A stretch of 64,000 nt of DNA from Aureitalea sp. L0-47 (lineage in GTDB: Bacteria; Bacteroidota; Bacteroidia; Flavobacteriales; Flavobacteriaceae): the NCBI RefSeq assembly GCF_026126405.1, contig NZ_JAFMTQ010000003.1, positions 62,001-126,000 on the forward strand, written 5' to 3'. Below the pieces are notes generated by a model. It saw nothing but the letters and a program-made list of their open reading frames with translations. It did not search any database and had not been told where the DNA came from. A program made the translations under genes and the position numbers. Below are positions 8,304 to 17,223 of the stretch, one piece after another. Every line of letters starts with the position of its first letter. The first letter of the stretch is position 1.

Positions 8304-9624
8304 TCACAACATTGATTAATGCCAGGCCATATATAAAAGCTGGTGCCGCAATTCTCATGGAAGAGTGATTGATAGTTAGGAACCAAAAAATCAAAAAGGC
8401 ATAGAAATAAATATTTGATTTATTCCTGATACGAATTACCAACGGAGCGAAGACCAATATCATTAAGGCAAACAACCCGAAAATTCCATGTTCAGACAAA
8501 ATCCTACTAAGTTCATTGTGCGTTGCAGATACCTTTCCTGTCTTCTCGGCCCTAAATTCTTTTACCTTCCCTACTCCAATCCCTGTAATGGGTTGCTCGT
8601 AAAAGGCCTGTAACTCCGAATCCAGTAATTCCAATCTTCCTGTTGAAAGATCTGACTTCTCCCTTCCTGCTGCATCCTGATTCGCATAGCGTTTATCAAT
8701 CAGACCCGAAGTAGAGAACGAAGTAAAGAACCAGGTGACGATCACCACCACAGTAACCACCGAAATTCTTGGCACCAGCCATGCCTTGGTGCTCGTCTTG
8801 CTTCGATAGAAATACAACACGAAGAACGCCAACGCACAGATCGCGGCGGTTATCACCCCACCTCTGGAAAATGTTACTATGGCACGATAGCTTATAAAGG
8901 CTAAAAGACCTAGATCAATGAGATTCAAAAGGAGCTGTTTTTTTAGAAATAATCTTGTGAACAAGATCACCATCGCTAGTCCGAGTATCGTAGCCACCTG
9001 GTTGGGACCGAACCCTCCTGAGGCTTCAAAATTCGACTGTGTACCCGTTAAAACATCTCTAATGCTGGGTGTGTAGAGGTAAAGATATACAGTCATCGAT
9101 ACGATGGGTAGCAATACGGATAAGAGGATATCATTTAATCTGGATAAGGGCATTCGCCTGTCATAGCAATACAGTGCAGATATTCCTAGACATACAGGAC
9201 CACTGAGATTAAATCCTACAGCGTTGGCTACGCTGGATTCATAATCAAGGTTAATAGCCGAAAAGAGAATTCCCGGTACAAGCATTAAAAGGTAGAGTGC
9301 ATATATCCAGGATTTACGTTTAAATCCACGATAAAACATACCAATTGTTAAGAACATGATTACCGCGTACTTAGCAAACTCATAGGAGAACGCACCTCCC
9401 GTCATACGCGAGAATACTTCAAAACCAGTGATATATCCTGCCGCCAGAAGAACCTCGTCCTTCTTGTTAGTGTTTGAAATGATTCGAAAAAGGAAATAGA
9501 TAATAGCCGCAAAGAGAATGAACTTAGCACTGGGTCTGAAATTATAGACCACTAGACCTATACCGATATGCACAAGGACAAGTTGCAGGTAGGTGATCTT
9601 CTTTATTGAGCCTTCTCGTTTCAC
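8269..9624 (-). CDS. O-antigen/polysaccharide polymerase (Wzy/O-antigen ligase family)
   Basis: A 451-residue polytopic membrane protein with about eleven hydrophobic segments and a long periplasmic loop (about 310-375), as expected for Wzy polymerases and WaaL ligases. Features include GFGPNQVAT (204-212), SRGG (253-256), GIGVGK (348-353) and THNE (368-371). The last four resemble conserved positions of the Wzy_C/O-antigen ligase family. Wzy is preferred over WaaL because the gene sits inside the glycosyltransferase cluster, but the two cannot be separated from sequence alone. No Wzx flippase gene is seen in the window. Confidence 0.8.
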   Translation of the reverse strand: MKREGSIKKITYLQLVLVHIGIGLVVYNFRPSAKFILFAAIIYFLFRIISNTNKKDEVLLAAGYITGFEVFSRMTGGAFSYEFAKYAVIMFLTIGMFYRGFKRKSWIYALYLLMLVPGILFSAINLDYESSVANAVGFNLSGPVCLGISALYCYDRRMPLSRLNDILLSVLLPIVSMTVYLYLYTPSIRDVLTGTQSNFEASGGFGPNQVATILGLAMVILFTRLFLKKQLLLNLIDLGLLAFISYRAIVTFSRGGVITAAICALAFFVLYFYRSKTSTKAWLVPRISVVTVVVIVTWFFTSFSTSGLIDKRYANQDAAGREKSDLSTGRLELLDSELQAFYEQPITGIGVGKVKEFRAEKTGKVSATHNELSRILSEHGIFGLFALMILVFAPLVIRIRNKSNIYFYAFLIFWFLTINHSSMRIAAPAFIYGLALINVVNGQKKNRILRK

Positions 9625-10679
9625 CCGTTGTATATATTCATTAATTGAGGCAAGATAGCTTTAAAAGAATAATTTGCCTTAATGTGTTCCGAAAATTGGA
9701 CGGCATCCGCACGGGCTTTGTCCTTTTCGACTAGATACATAGTCAGAACTTTTGCTAGTGCTTCGGGATCACCTGATGGAACTACTTGACCAAAATCTCC
9801 AACAACTTCCTTACATTGCCCAACATCTGTGCAAATAACGGGTAATCCCGCCATACCGTACTCCAACAAAGCTAAGGGCAGACCTTCCGATTCAGATGAA
9901 AGTACACCAATCGAAGCTTGTTCCAGTAAATGATGAATATCTTTCTGAGACCCAAGCATAAAAACACCCTTTAAGTCATTTTCCTCTAAATACGCCTCAA
10001 GGCTTGTGCTATACTTGGCGTTAACCTTTTTACCTAGACAGTGCAGCGTGGCCATTGGAAATGATTCCTGGACTATTTCAAACGCTTTGAACAAGTTGAT
10101 GTGGTCCTTCTGAGGGCGTAGATTTGCTAAGCACACAATTCTTTGGCTGGGATCACCACTTAGATCAATGGATGTTTTTGAAGTGTATGGTGAAACAAAG
10201 TTCTTCAGATATTCCACTCTTTTACAGTGCAAGTTTTGTTTTGCCCAGGCTTGCAATTTAGTATTAACTGCAATTATCACACTAAAATAGCGAGAGCAAA
10301 AACCTAAGGATCTATGCTTTCTCATTGCCAGCTGTTCACTGCCACCGTAATGGTCATGCCAAACAATTCGCAGCTTTGGCAGGGTGAATTTTAGCAGGGT
10401 AGCCCAGAAAAAACTAGAAGAATGGGCGTGAATTACATCAATGTCGTTCTTCTTCACAAATTTTCTTAAACGCATTAAACCGACTATGTCTAGAGAGCCA
10501 GATTTATTAGCAAAGTAGTAACCAACATTCCTATTGAGCATTTCCTTAAGCAAGCCTTCTTTACGTGTCGCACAAAGAAGTGATGCTTCAACTTCACCTA
10601 CCAACGAATTAGCAAGTGTGACCGCCATTTTTTCGGCGCCACCGGGATCGAGAGAGTCTATTAGTTGCAGGACCTTCAT
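9621..10679 (-). CDS. Glycosyltransferase family 4-type protein
   Basis: A 352-residue GT-B glycosyltransferase. The N-terminal SLDPGGAEKMAVTLANSL is the classical GT4 opening (GGAE loop). The C-terminal SESEGLPLALLEYGMAGLPVICT holds the EX7E-type donor-binding site. It overlaps the next gene downstream by 4 bases (ATGA) and the gene upstream by 4 bases, so it is firmly in the operon. The sugar transferred is not predictable. Confidence 0.88.
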   Translation of the reverse strand: MKVLQLIDSLDPGGAEKMAVTLANSLVGEVEASLLCATRKEGLLKEMLNRNVGYYFANKSGSLDIVGLMRLRKFVKKNDIDVIHAHSSSFFWATLLKFTLPKLRIVWHDHYGGSEQLAMRKHRSLGFCSRYFSVIIAVNTKLQAWAKQNLHCKRVEYLKNFVSPYTSKTSIDLSGDPSQRIVCLANLRPQKDHINLFKAFEIVQESFPMATLHCLGKKVNAKYSTSLEAYLEENDLKGVFMLGSQKDIHHLLEQASIGVLSSESEGLPLALLEYGMAGLPVICTDVGQCKEVVGDFGQVVPSGDPEALAKVLTMYLVEKDKARADAVQFSEHIKANYSFKAILPQLMNIYNG

Positions 10680-11791
10680 GACACAAACTTAACGATCTCG
10701 TTCTCAAATGCATCCAAAGTATACTGATGTGACCATCTTCGTCCTTCTTTCGACATAGACTTCATTCGTGCTTCATCAGACAGTAAAATGACTAGATTCA
10801 TAGCATCCTGTTCCAAATCAAGGGTTAAGAGTACTCCCCTCCTACCATCGTCCACCATCCATGGAACACATGAAATGGGAGTTACTACCGGTATGCAACC
10901 CCAGAACATCGCCTCAGCAACAACCTTCGGCCATCCCTCTGATTTTGAGGGTAATATCAGAAAGTGAGCGGCCTGATATGCTTCTTCAACTATTACCGCA
11001 GGAACATTACCATGTATGTTGACTTTACCCTCAAGTTGGAATTCCCTCACCATCGTCTCTAATTGGATTCTTTTAACGCCGTCACCATAAACGTCCAGAA
11101 GGCAGTTTACGCCTTTATCCAGAAGTAGCTTTAAGATCTCGATTGCATACTCAGGTCGTTTACCTGGAGTTAAGCCTCCTACAAATAACATCCGCAATGG
11201 GTCCATGGGTTTAGAAATCGGTTGTGTGGAAGCTTTTTCTAACAAATAACTGGCTGTGAAAAATGGAACGATGTTCTTCGATTGATCCGGCCATTCACCA
11301 TAAACCAGTACTTTCATATTTCGAGTGAGAAAAGTATTGGCAAGCAGCCATTTTTGAAATCTATAGGATCTCGGCTGTTTCGCACCCGGATCCCAATTCC
11401 CGGCATATTTGGCTGACTTCGGTTTCTTCGGAAAGAATATCTGAACGATGCAGCCGAGAAGACCAATATTTCCCGGACAGCGCAGATGAATGTGATCCGC
11501 CTTGTACATTGCCATAAAAATGCGATATAATATAAAAGGGGTGAACCAAAGCGCCTTAAGTACTTCCTTAGTGTTAGTTACTGAAATTGCAGGAACATTC
11601 AGAATTTTCTCAGGTTGTGGATCGTAAGCAAGATCAATCTTACCTGGTTCTTTCTGTACTGCAGGGGACACTACATAACCTTTATCTACATGGGAGAGCC
11701 AGATATTCATTTCCCTGATATATGGCCCATAGGAGTAAAAAAGACCCTGATTTAGGTAATGCTCCGCATGGGTAATTATGGCAAAGGTCAT
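10676..11791 (-). CDS. Glycosyltransferase family 4-type protein
   Basis: A 371-residue GT-B glycosyltransferase. The C-terminal domain holds FVGGLTPGKRPEYAIE, which opens the nucleotide-binding half, and SKSEGWPKVVAEAMFWGCIPVVTP, the donor site with conserved Glu. The N-terminal half is divergent, as usual for acceptor-binding domains. ATGA overlaps on both sides (with 9621 and 11788) show tight coupling with the neighbouring GT4 genes. Product linkage unknown. Confidence 0.85.
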   Translation of the reverse strand: MTFAIITHAEHYLNQGLFYSYGPYIREMNIWLSHVDKGYVVSPAVQKEPGKIDLAYDPQPEKILNVPAISVTNTKEVLKALWFTPFILYRIFMAMYKADHIHLRCPGNIGLLGCIVQIFFPKKPKSAKYAGNWDPGAKQPRSYRFQKWLLANTFLTRNMKVLVYGEWPDQSKNIVPFFTASYLLEKASTQPISKPMDPLRMLFVGGLTPGKRPEYAIEILKLLLDKGVNCLLDVYGDGVKRIQLETMVREFQLEGKVNIHGNVPAVIVEEAYQAAHFLILPSKSEGWPKVVAEAMFWGCIPVVTPISCVPWMVDDGRRGVLLTLDLEQDAMNLVILLSDEARMKSMSKEGRRWSHQYTLDAFENEIVKFVS

Positions 11792-12915
11792 TTAGAAATG
11801 CTTTTATAAAAGGCGATATTCTTATCTAAAATAGTGCTTTTGTTATATTTCTCTCGCACAGCTGGTGAGGCTGCTTCGCCTAACTTCAAAGCCTCCTCCA
11901 AATTTTCAATGCACCAGAGCATCTTCTCAGCTATATCTCCCGGATCGTAGACATTACACAATAGACCCGTCACACCGTGATCAATTGTTTCAGGACCCGG
12001 TCCATACTCTGAAAAAATCACGGGTTTCTTCAGCAACATAGCTTCCAACGAAACCAAACCCTGGGTTTCCATATGAGACGGAAAAATACAAAAAGTGGCC
12101 TCAGCGTATTTTTTGTTGAGCAATTCTCTTGAAATAGCCCCATGAAAGATTACATTCCCAAAGTAAGACTCATCATAACTATCCTTCAACCTATGAATGT
12201 ATGAACTTCCGTCCGGGTATAACCAGTCCCTTCCATATAGATCCAGGATCATTTCCGGATGCTTCTCTCTTACTATTTTAAATGCTTCAATTAGTTGTCT
12301 TACCCCTTTCTTCTCACATATAGTTCCAGCGAAGAGGATCCTATTCTTCTTTATCTCAACATGCGGTATTTCAAGTGATGTTTCAATAGGGTAATTTATG
12401 ATCTCAACCGGCTTCCCCTGATAACTCAGGTATTTTTCCGTGTGATCTTTCACATAATTCGACACAGCTATAAAGGCATCTGCCTTCTTGAAAGAACGTT
12501 TTTCCAGAATTCCCTTTTTCCAATTGATACCTCGCTTTTCAGCTTCGGAAAAAAAGTGATGCCCTCCATGCAAACGGATTACTTTTTTGGCGGGGTGTGA
12601 CCTGGAAACGAAGGCCAGCCCTAATTCTGCAGATTCAATGATATCGATGGGTTCTTCAATTTGAAGTGATTTTAATTTTCGATTCACCTGGCGTGCGATA
12701 TGCAGGAAGTTGGGTAGGTTACTTTTATTCTTTTTAAGCCGAATAAGCCGAACCCCCTGATCGTCCAGGAGCTGCTCTTTCCAACTGTCCCCTATTCCGA
12801 GTACTGTCACTTTGTGGCCATTTTCTACCAGCGTTCTGCCAAAAGTTTGAAGGAAGGTCCCCACACCTCCGGGTGCCCATAGTGGATATTCATGTGACAG
12901 GAAAACTATGTTCAT
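11788..12915 (-). CDS. Glycosyltransferase family 4-type protein
   Basis: A 375-residue GT-B glycosyltransferase starting with the motif HEYPLWAPGGVGTFLQ, a typical GT4 N-terminal glycine loop. GTICEKKGVRQLIEAF opens the C-terminal domain, and SHMETQGLVSLEAMLLKKPVIF carries the donor-site acidic pair. It is coupled by 4-base overlaps to 10676 and 12912. It is the third of three adjacent GT4 genes that probably act in sequence on one glycan. Confidence 0.88.
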   Translation of the reverse strand: MNIVFLSHEYPLWAPGGVGTFLQTFGRTLVENGHKVTVLGIGDSWKEQLLDDQGVRLIRLKKNKSNLPNFLHIARQVNRKLKSLQIEEPIDIIESAELGLAFVSRSHPAKKVIRLHGGHHFFSEAEKRGINWKKGILEKRSFKKADAFIAVSNYVKDHTEKYLSYQGKPVEIINYPIETSLEIPHVEIKKNRILFAGTICEKKGVRQLIEAFKIVREKHPEMILDLYGRDWLYPDGSSYIHRLKDSYDESYFGNVIFHGAISRELLNKKYAEATFCIFPSHMETQGLVSLEAMLLKKPVIFSEYGPGPETIDHGVTGLLCNVYDPGDIAEKMLWCIENLEEALKLGEAASPAVREKYNKSTILDKNIAFYKSISK

Positions 12916-14276
12916 CGTTCGATTACCTTTTTAATTTCTTTTGATGCTATAACGTTTGGTTCAACAACGATTTCAAACCAATCTTTGATATTGGTAGCCG
13001 GTTCTTCCAAAACTTTCTTAATACTACTGGCGATCTCTTCTTTCGAATTCAACCAAAAAACAGCTTTTTCACCAGGCATACTTCTGAAATGCTGGTATTT
13101 GTATATAGTGTCAACAGACCAATTCGGATCTTTCTTATGGTCATAATTAATATAAGCACAAGGTTTCCCAAACTTTCCAAAATCGAAGGCCATGGTGGAT
13201 CCTACATTTACCACTAAGTGAGAATAATGAGCGAGGCTAACCAATAACTGAACATCAGCATAGGTAGGATAGACAGCACTCCATACCTCAGAATCGAAAT
13301 TCCACAAGGGTTCCACTTCTCTGATTAAATCAGGGTATTTGTCAATAACCCATTTATATCGTCCAGACAAATCCACAGGACAGCGACGGAAAACAATCTG
13401 TATTTTATCTTTCAAATCGGATCGTGAAATAGCCACTGCAAGGTCTTCCAGGTAGTGAGGATCATAAGGCGATGTGCGCACATCATCACCGGAAAAACAA
13501 ACGATCTTTTTATTGATGTCCAGACCAAACCGTTCGAAGAAAACTTCCTTTTCTATGATATTCTCAGGATCATCATAGAATTCAAACTGGGGTGTCCCCG
13601 TTACAACAACCTTATCTTCTGTTATTTCAGTATAGAAATTCAGTAACTCGTTTTTCATGTATTCCGACCACGCCAAATAATAATCGGCCTGTAGTGCTAA
13701 TCTCGCTTTCGGGAGATTATCCCAGGAATAGATCACCGTGATAGCAGTAATGCCGAGATCCTTTGCAGCCCTGAATATAGTTGGCGCTTTTAAGGATCGC
13801 TGATGGGTGCAAAAGATCAGGTCGGGCTGATGTTCTTTCAAAATTTCAATGATCTCCTTGTAAAATGTACTTCTGCGAAGAACATTCTGGTAGCGATTTT
13901 CCATCGCCAGAATGGATTTGTACGATCTTTTGAATGACGAAAGGAATTCGATCACTGCATAGAACAAACGATTCTTCAGTTTCTTATGACCCCGTTTCCA
14001 GAATTTAAGTATTGTTGGATTATTCTCTTTTTGTGCGTTGTATTTAAGTCGTGATAAGTGAATAAGTTCACGGAGGTACTTTTCCTTAATACTTTCCCGG
14101 TAATTGGGTATTTCGAGGGACCCTTTCAACTCTAATTTAGAATTTACCATTTCTAAGGTGGCCGGATCGAAATTATGAAAAAGGTGCAGTTCGATGTTGC
14201 TTTCCTTAAATACATCGGAATACAAATAATTCTTGATTCCTACTCCATCAGGTACCAAAAGAAACACCTTCTTCAT
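12912..14276 (-). CDS. Putative GT-B-fold glycosyltransferase coupled to neuA (family unassigned)
   Basis: A 454-residue protein I cannot place in a named family. The start at 14276 is chosen because its ATG overlaps the neuA stop (TAATG); 12 more residues are possible upstream inside neuA. The C-terminal part NVGSTMAFDFGKFGKPCAYI resembles the donor-binding region of CDP-glycerol, polysialyl and Kdo-type transferases. The middle part (IFCTHQRSLKAPTIFRAA, then YSWDNLPKA) looks like the N-terminal Rossmann half of a GT-B enzyme. Being coupled to neuA, it is a candidate user of the CMP-activated sugar. This role is inference. Confidence 0.5.
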   Translation of the reverse strand: MKKVFLLVPDGVGIKNYLYSDVFKESNIELHLFHNFDPATLEMVNSKLELKGSLEIPNYRESIKEKYLRELIHLSRLKYNAQKENNPTILKFWKRGHKKLKNRLFYAVIEFLSSFKRSYKSILAMENRYQNVLRRSTFYKEIIEILKEHQPDLIFCTHQRSLKAPTIFRAAKDLGITAITVIYSWDNLPKARLALQADYYLAWSEYMKNELLNFYTEITEDKVVVTGTPQFEFYDDPENIIEKEVFFERFGLDINKKIVCFSGDDVRTSPYDPHYLEDLAVAISRSDLKDKIQIVFRRCPVDLSGRYKWVIDKYPDLIREVEPLWNFDSEVWSAVYPTYADVQLLVSLAHYSHLVVNVGSTMAFDFGKFGKPCAYINYDHKKDPNWSVDTIYKYQHFRSMPGEKAVFWLNSKEEIASSIKKVLEEPATNIKDWFEIVVEPNVIASKEIKKVIER

Positions 14277-14968
14277 TAGAGTGTTTTTGCGATTTGTTCG
14301 GCCCTGTCCCAATCGGTCATAGTATCTATATTCACAAAGATTTCCGGATCGCTTTCAATGTAGGCAACCTTATCCCCATAAAAAGAATTCCTATCCATCA
14401 AAATATCCTTTCTTGTAATATAGATAGAGCCATCCCTTATATATGATAGCGGCAGATCCTGTCGACGTTTAATAATCTCTTTTTCGCCCGTAGACAGGTA
14501 TAATTTGTCATCTTCACCTTTTTTGAATACCCAATGAGGGTTGTAATGATGTGGGACCTGCTGCACCGATAACAGACTATCCGACTTACTTTCAACAAAG
14601 GTCTTAATAGAACGGTCTATATATTCTGAATTACGAAAAGGCGTAGTTACCTGTAGTAGGCAAAGCGCATCGAAATACTTTCCTTGCGCCTCCATTTCCT
14701 GCAAAGCGTGTTGCGCTACTTCCAAAGATCCTGCAGAATCGGTTGATAAATGTTCAGGGCGAACAAATGGGACTTCCAGACCTAACCCTATTGCGATCTG
14801 CCTTAATTCGTCATCTTCCGAAGAAAAAATAACACTACTCAGTAATTTCGAACCTAAGGCGGCTTCCGCTGTGTATTGTAGCAGGGGTTTACCCCCGAGT
14901 AGTTTTTTATTCTTGCCCGGAATTCCCTTGCTACCTCCGCGAGCCGGTATGAGCCCAAGAATCTTCAT
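14276..14968 (-). CDS. neuA: Acylneuraminate cytidylyltransferase (CMP-sialic acid synthetase type)
   Basis: A 230-residue nucleotidyltransferase that activates a nonulosonic acid with CTP to give the CMP-sugar. The N-terminal IPARGGSKGIPGKNKKLLGG (residues 7-26) is the signature nucleotide-binding loop of the NeuA/PseF/LegF family. QVTTPFRN and the C-terminal NIDTMTDWDRAE are also family-like. It sits directly after neuC and neuB, so the pathway is complete from UDP-HexNAc to CMP-sugar. Whether the sugar is N-acetylneuraminate or a close relative such as legionaminate is not decided by sequence here. Confidence 0.88.
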   Translation of the reverse strand: MKILGLIPARGGSKGIPGKNKKLLGGKPLLQYTAEAALGSKLLSSVIFSSEDDELRQIAIGLGLEVPFVRPEHLSTDSAGSLEVAQHALQEMEAQGKYFDALCLLQVTTPFRNSEYIDRSIKTFVESKSDSLLSVQQVPHHYNPHWVFKKGEDDKLYLSTGEKEIIKRRQDLPLSYIRDGSIYITRKDILMDRNSFYGDKVAYIESDPEIFVNIDTMTDWDRAEQIAKTL

Positions 14969-16128
14969 TAATAGCTTATGGTTTTATGGAACCGCAATTC
15001 GATATTTGCGAGTATATCTGCAATCTTTTTACCGCTATCACCGTTGCCATAGACATTACTTTTTCCATTTCTAGGTTCCTGAATCTGCGCATTGATAGCT
15101 TCTTTAATCTCCTCTTCGTCGTATGAAACATCAATGACGTTCTGTCCGCGTAACCTTCGGTTTTGGCGTGTTCCAATATTCACTACAGGCACACCTAGAA
15201 AGGCGCACTCCCTTATCCCTACGCTACTATTTCCAACAAGGCACTTGCTATTCAGTAATAAGCGGAGGAAATCATCTGGTTCCATATTCTTAAAGAACCT
15301 GATATTTTTCGGGTTGTGTTTTTCGCGATAAGATCGTATGCCGTTTGAAGTTCCGTCGGCACCGGCATCCACGTTTGGCCAGAACCAAAAAGTTGGTACG
15401 CCTAATTGATCAATAACCTTAAGCGTCTTGGTAACATCTTGCTTAGCAGCATCGTATTCGGTGGTAACAGGATGTTGCATAACTACAAGGTAGTCAGCAT
15501 CGGTCGAGACATCTGCACCTACTCCACCGTATTTCTCCAGCGGATCGAAATCCAGCCTGGGATCGTTTAAGACCTCCGCTGCAAGGTCGATTGAAGGGCA
15601 GCCCGTATTGAAAACATATTTTTCGTCCTCTCCCATTTTAAGAACCCTCTCTCGGGCATCATCAGAAGTAACAAAATGAATATCGGCTAATTTCGTATTT
15701 GCATGCCGAACTTTCTCGTCGATGTTCCCTGTCACTTCACCACCTTGAAGATGTATCAAAGGTATGTTCTGATAGGCAGCAGCAATTGAAGTTGCTATCG
15801 TTTCAAATCTGTCAGCAATAGTGAGCACTGCATCGGGTTGCAAATTGTAGAACACATTGGCCAATTCCATTACTCCCAGACCGGTAGTCTTGGCCATAGC
15901 TGTTTTATTCTCGCCTTCCAGGACCATAAATACCTTTTCACTAATAGCAAAACCATCCTTTTCTATGAAATTCACTGCGTTCCCATATCGATCTAGGAGT
16001 GCAGATCCTGCAACCACCAGTTGTAGTTCAAGAGCGGGGTGTTCCTTGATGGCCGTAAGCACCGATTTAACCCGACTATAAGATGGTCGCGCTGTTATCA
16101 CCGCACAAATTTTCCGTGTTTCGCTCAT
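14968..16128 (-). CDS. neuC: UDP-N-acetylglucosamine 2-epimerase (hydrolysing), NeuC/LegG type
   Basis: A 386-residue hydrolysing epimerase that would release ManNAc (or a related hexosamine) from its UDP-sugar, the first committed step to sialic acid. Typical motifs are ITARPSYSRVK near the N-terminus, DAVLTIADRFET, HLQGGEVTGNIDEKVRHA and CLVGNSSVGIRE. These separate the NeuC group from the non-hydrolysing WecB enzymes. It overlaps neuB by 4 bases and abuts neuA at one shared base. No LegB/LegC-type dehydratase-aminotransferase pair is adjacent, which favours plain sialic acid. Confidence 0.88.
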   Translation of the reverse strand: MSETRKICAVITARPSYSRVKSVLTAIKEHPALELQLVVAGSALLDRYGNAVNFIEKDGFAISEKVFMVLEGENKTAMAKTTGLGVMELANVFYNLQPDAVLTIADRFETIATSIAAAYQNIPLIHLQGGEVTGNIDEKVRHANTKLADIHFVTSDDARERVLKMGEDEKYVFNTGCPSIDLAAEVLNDPRLDFDPLEKYGGVGADVSTDADYLVVMQHPVTTEYDAAKQDVTKTLKVIDQLGVPTFWFWPNVDAGADGTSNGIRSYREKHNPKNIRFFKNMEPDDFLRLLLNSKCLVGNSSVGIRECAFLGVPVVNIGTRQNRRLRGQNVIDVSYDEEEIKEAINAQIQEPRNGKSNVYGNGDSGKKIADILANIELRFHKTISY

Positions 16129-17123
16129 GACATATCTTCACTATTTAAAAACTCCCATTGTTCCATATCCCGTGTGAGTGATTTCCCTATGACATCTTGA
16201 AATAGAGTTGCGTCCAGGCCATATCCTTTTGGTTTTTTTGCTTCCAGGTCCCCGAATTGCAACACATGACCTTTGGGCAATGCTTTATTAATTGCGAGTG
16301 ATTTTTCGAAGATATTCTTTAGGTCCGCATATTTTGAATTATCACGTTTATCAACAGGATTAGACATTGCAATCGATATATCGTTTACACCGGCAACCAG
16401 TTCTGAAACCTGATCCATAGTGAGCGAAGAACTCACATCGGGTCCGAACATCTGCTTATTAAAAACAACATGGAATTCAAGTATTTCTGCCCCAAGTGTG
16501 ATAGCTGATATCCCGGTGGCAACCTTACCAGAATGGTCCGAATATCCAACCTTAACACCATAGCGTTTCTTTAGTTCATTTATTACATTGAGTCCGTAAT
16601 TCTCCGGTTTGGTGGGATAGCTGGTAGTGCATTGAAGAATTGAATATTCGATCCCTTTCGACTTCAGAAAAGCAACAGAAGCATCAATTTCGTCAAACGA
16701 ACTCATCCCACTTGACAAGATCACTGGTTTTCCCGTAGTGGCTATCTTCTCAAGCAAAAGGAAGTTATTAACCTCACCACTTCCAATCTTATATCGTTCT
16801 ACCCCTGCTTCTTCAAGCACATCTACCGCCATATTACTGAAAGGGCTGCTAATGAATTCGAGTCCTACTTCCTTGCAGTGTGTCCCGATTTCACACCATC
16901 CCTCAACTGTGAATTCCATTCGTTTCCAATAATCGAAACGTGTTTCATCCTGTTTAGAGAATTTCACCCGAAATGGTTCGTGAAGGCTACTTTCAGCTTC
17001 GGCTATATGGGTCTGGAACTTGATTGAAGTTACTCCGGTCTTTGCAACCGCATCTATATAAGCGTGAAGCATTCCTAAACTACCTTCGTGGGCCTGTCCT
17101 ATTTCAGCAATGGTGGTGATCAA
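16125..17123 (-). CDS. neuB: N-acetylneuraminate/nonulosonate synthase
   Basis: A 332-residue enzyme that condenses an N-acylhexosamine with phosphoenolpyruvate to give the nine-carbon sugar acid. The NeuB domain runs from AEIGQAHEGSLG (residue 6 on) through KFQTHIAEAE, KIGSGEVNN, LSSGMSS and HVVFNKQMFGPD. A C-terminal SAF/antifreeze-like domain (about 270-330) is present. The start is a TTG at 17123; no ATG lies between the upstream sequence and the conserved opening. A -7 box (TATTTTTG, 17149-17156) lies 25 bases upstream, so neuB may head its own transcript for neuB-neuC-neuA. Confidence 0.88.
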   Translation of the reverse strand: MITTIAEIGQAHEGSLGMLHAYIDAVAKTGVTSIKFQTHIAEAESSLHEPFRVKFSKQDETRFDYWKRMEFTVEGWCEIGTHCKEVGLEFISSPFSNMAVDVLEEAGVERYKIGSGEVNNFLLLEKIATTGKPVILSSGMSSFDEIDASVAFLKSKGIEYSILQCTTSYPTKPENYGLNVINELKKRYGVKVGYSDHSGKVATGISAITLGAEILEFHVVFNKQMFGPDVSSSLTMDQVSELVAGVNDISIAMSNPVDKRDNSKYADLKNIFEKSLAINKALPKGHVLQFGDLEAKKPKGYGLDATLFQDVIGKSLTRDMEQWEFLNSEDMS

Positions 17124-17148
17124 AAAGTAGGTTGTTGGTTCGTATCTT

Positions 17149-17156
17149 CAAAAATA
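17149..17156 (-). promoter_or_regulatory. Bacteroidota -7 promoter box upstream of neuB
   Basis: On the minus strand the octamer TATTTTTG is an exact match to the Bacteroidota -7 consensus TAnnTTTG. It lies 25 bases before the neuB TTG start, in the only sizeable gap (17124-17223) between neuB and the upstream glycosyltransferase. No clear -33 TTG was found at the usual distance. Box seen in sequence; activity inferred. Confidence 0.45.
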
Positions 17157-17223
17157 GGTATTAAATTTCATTGTTGCTCCGTTCAATCGGCCTAACAAAC
17201 AAAAAAGGCAACTTAACCAATAA

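Noticed and set aside
14276-14312. Longer N-terminus (12 extra residues) for the GT-B protein after neuA
   Set aside because: It would run into neuA, while the ATG at 14276 forms a TAATG junction typical of this genome.
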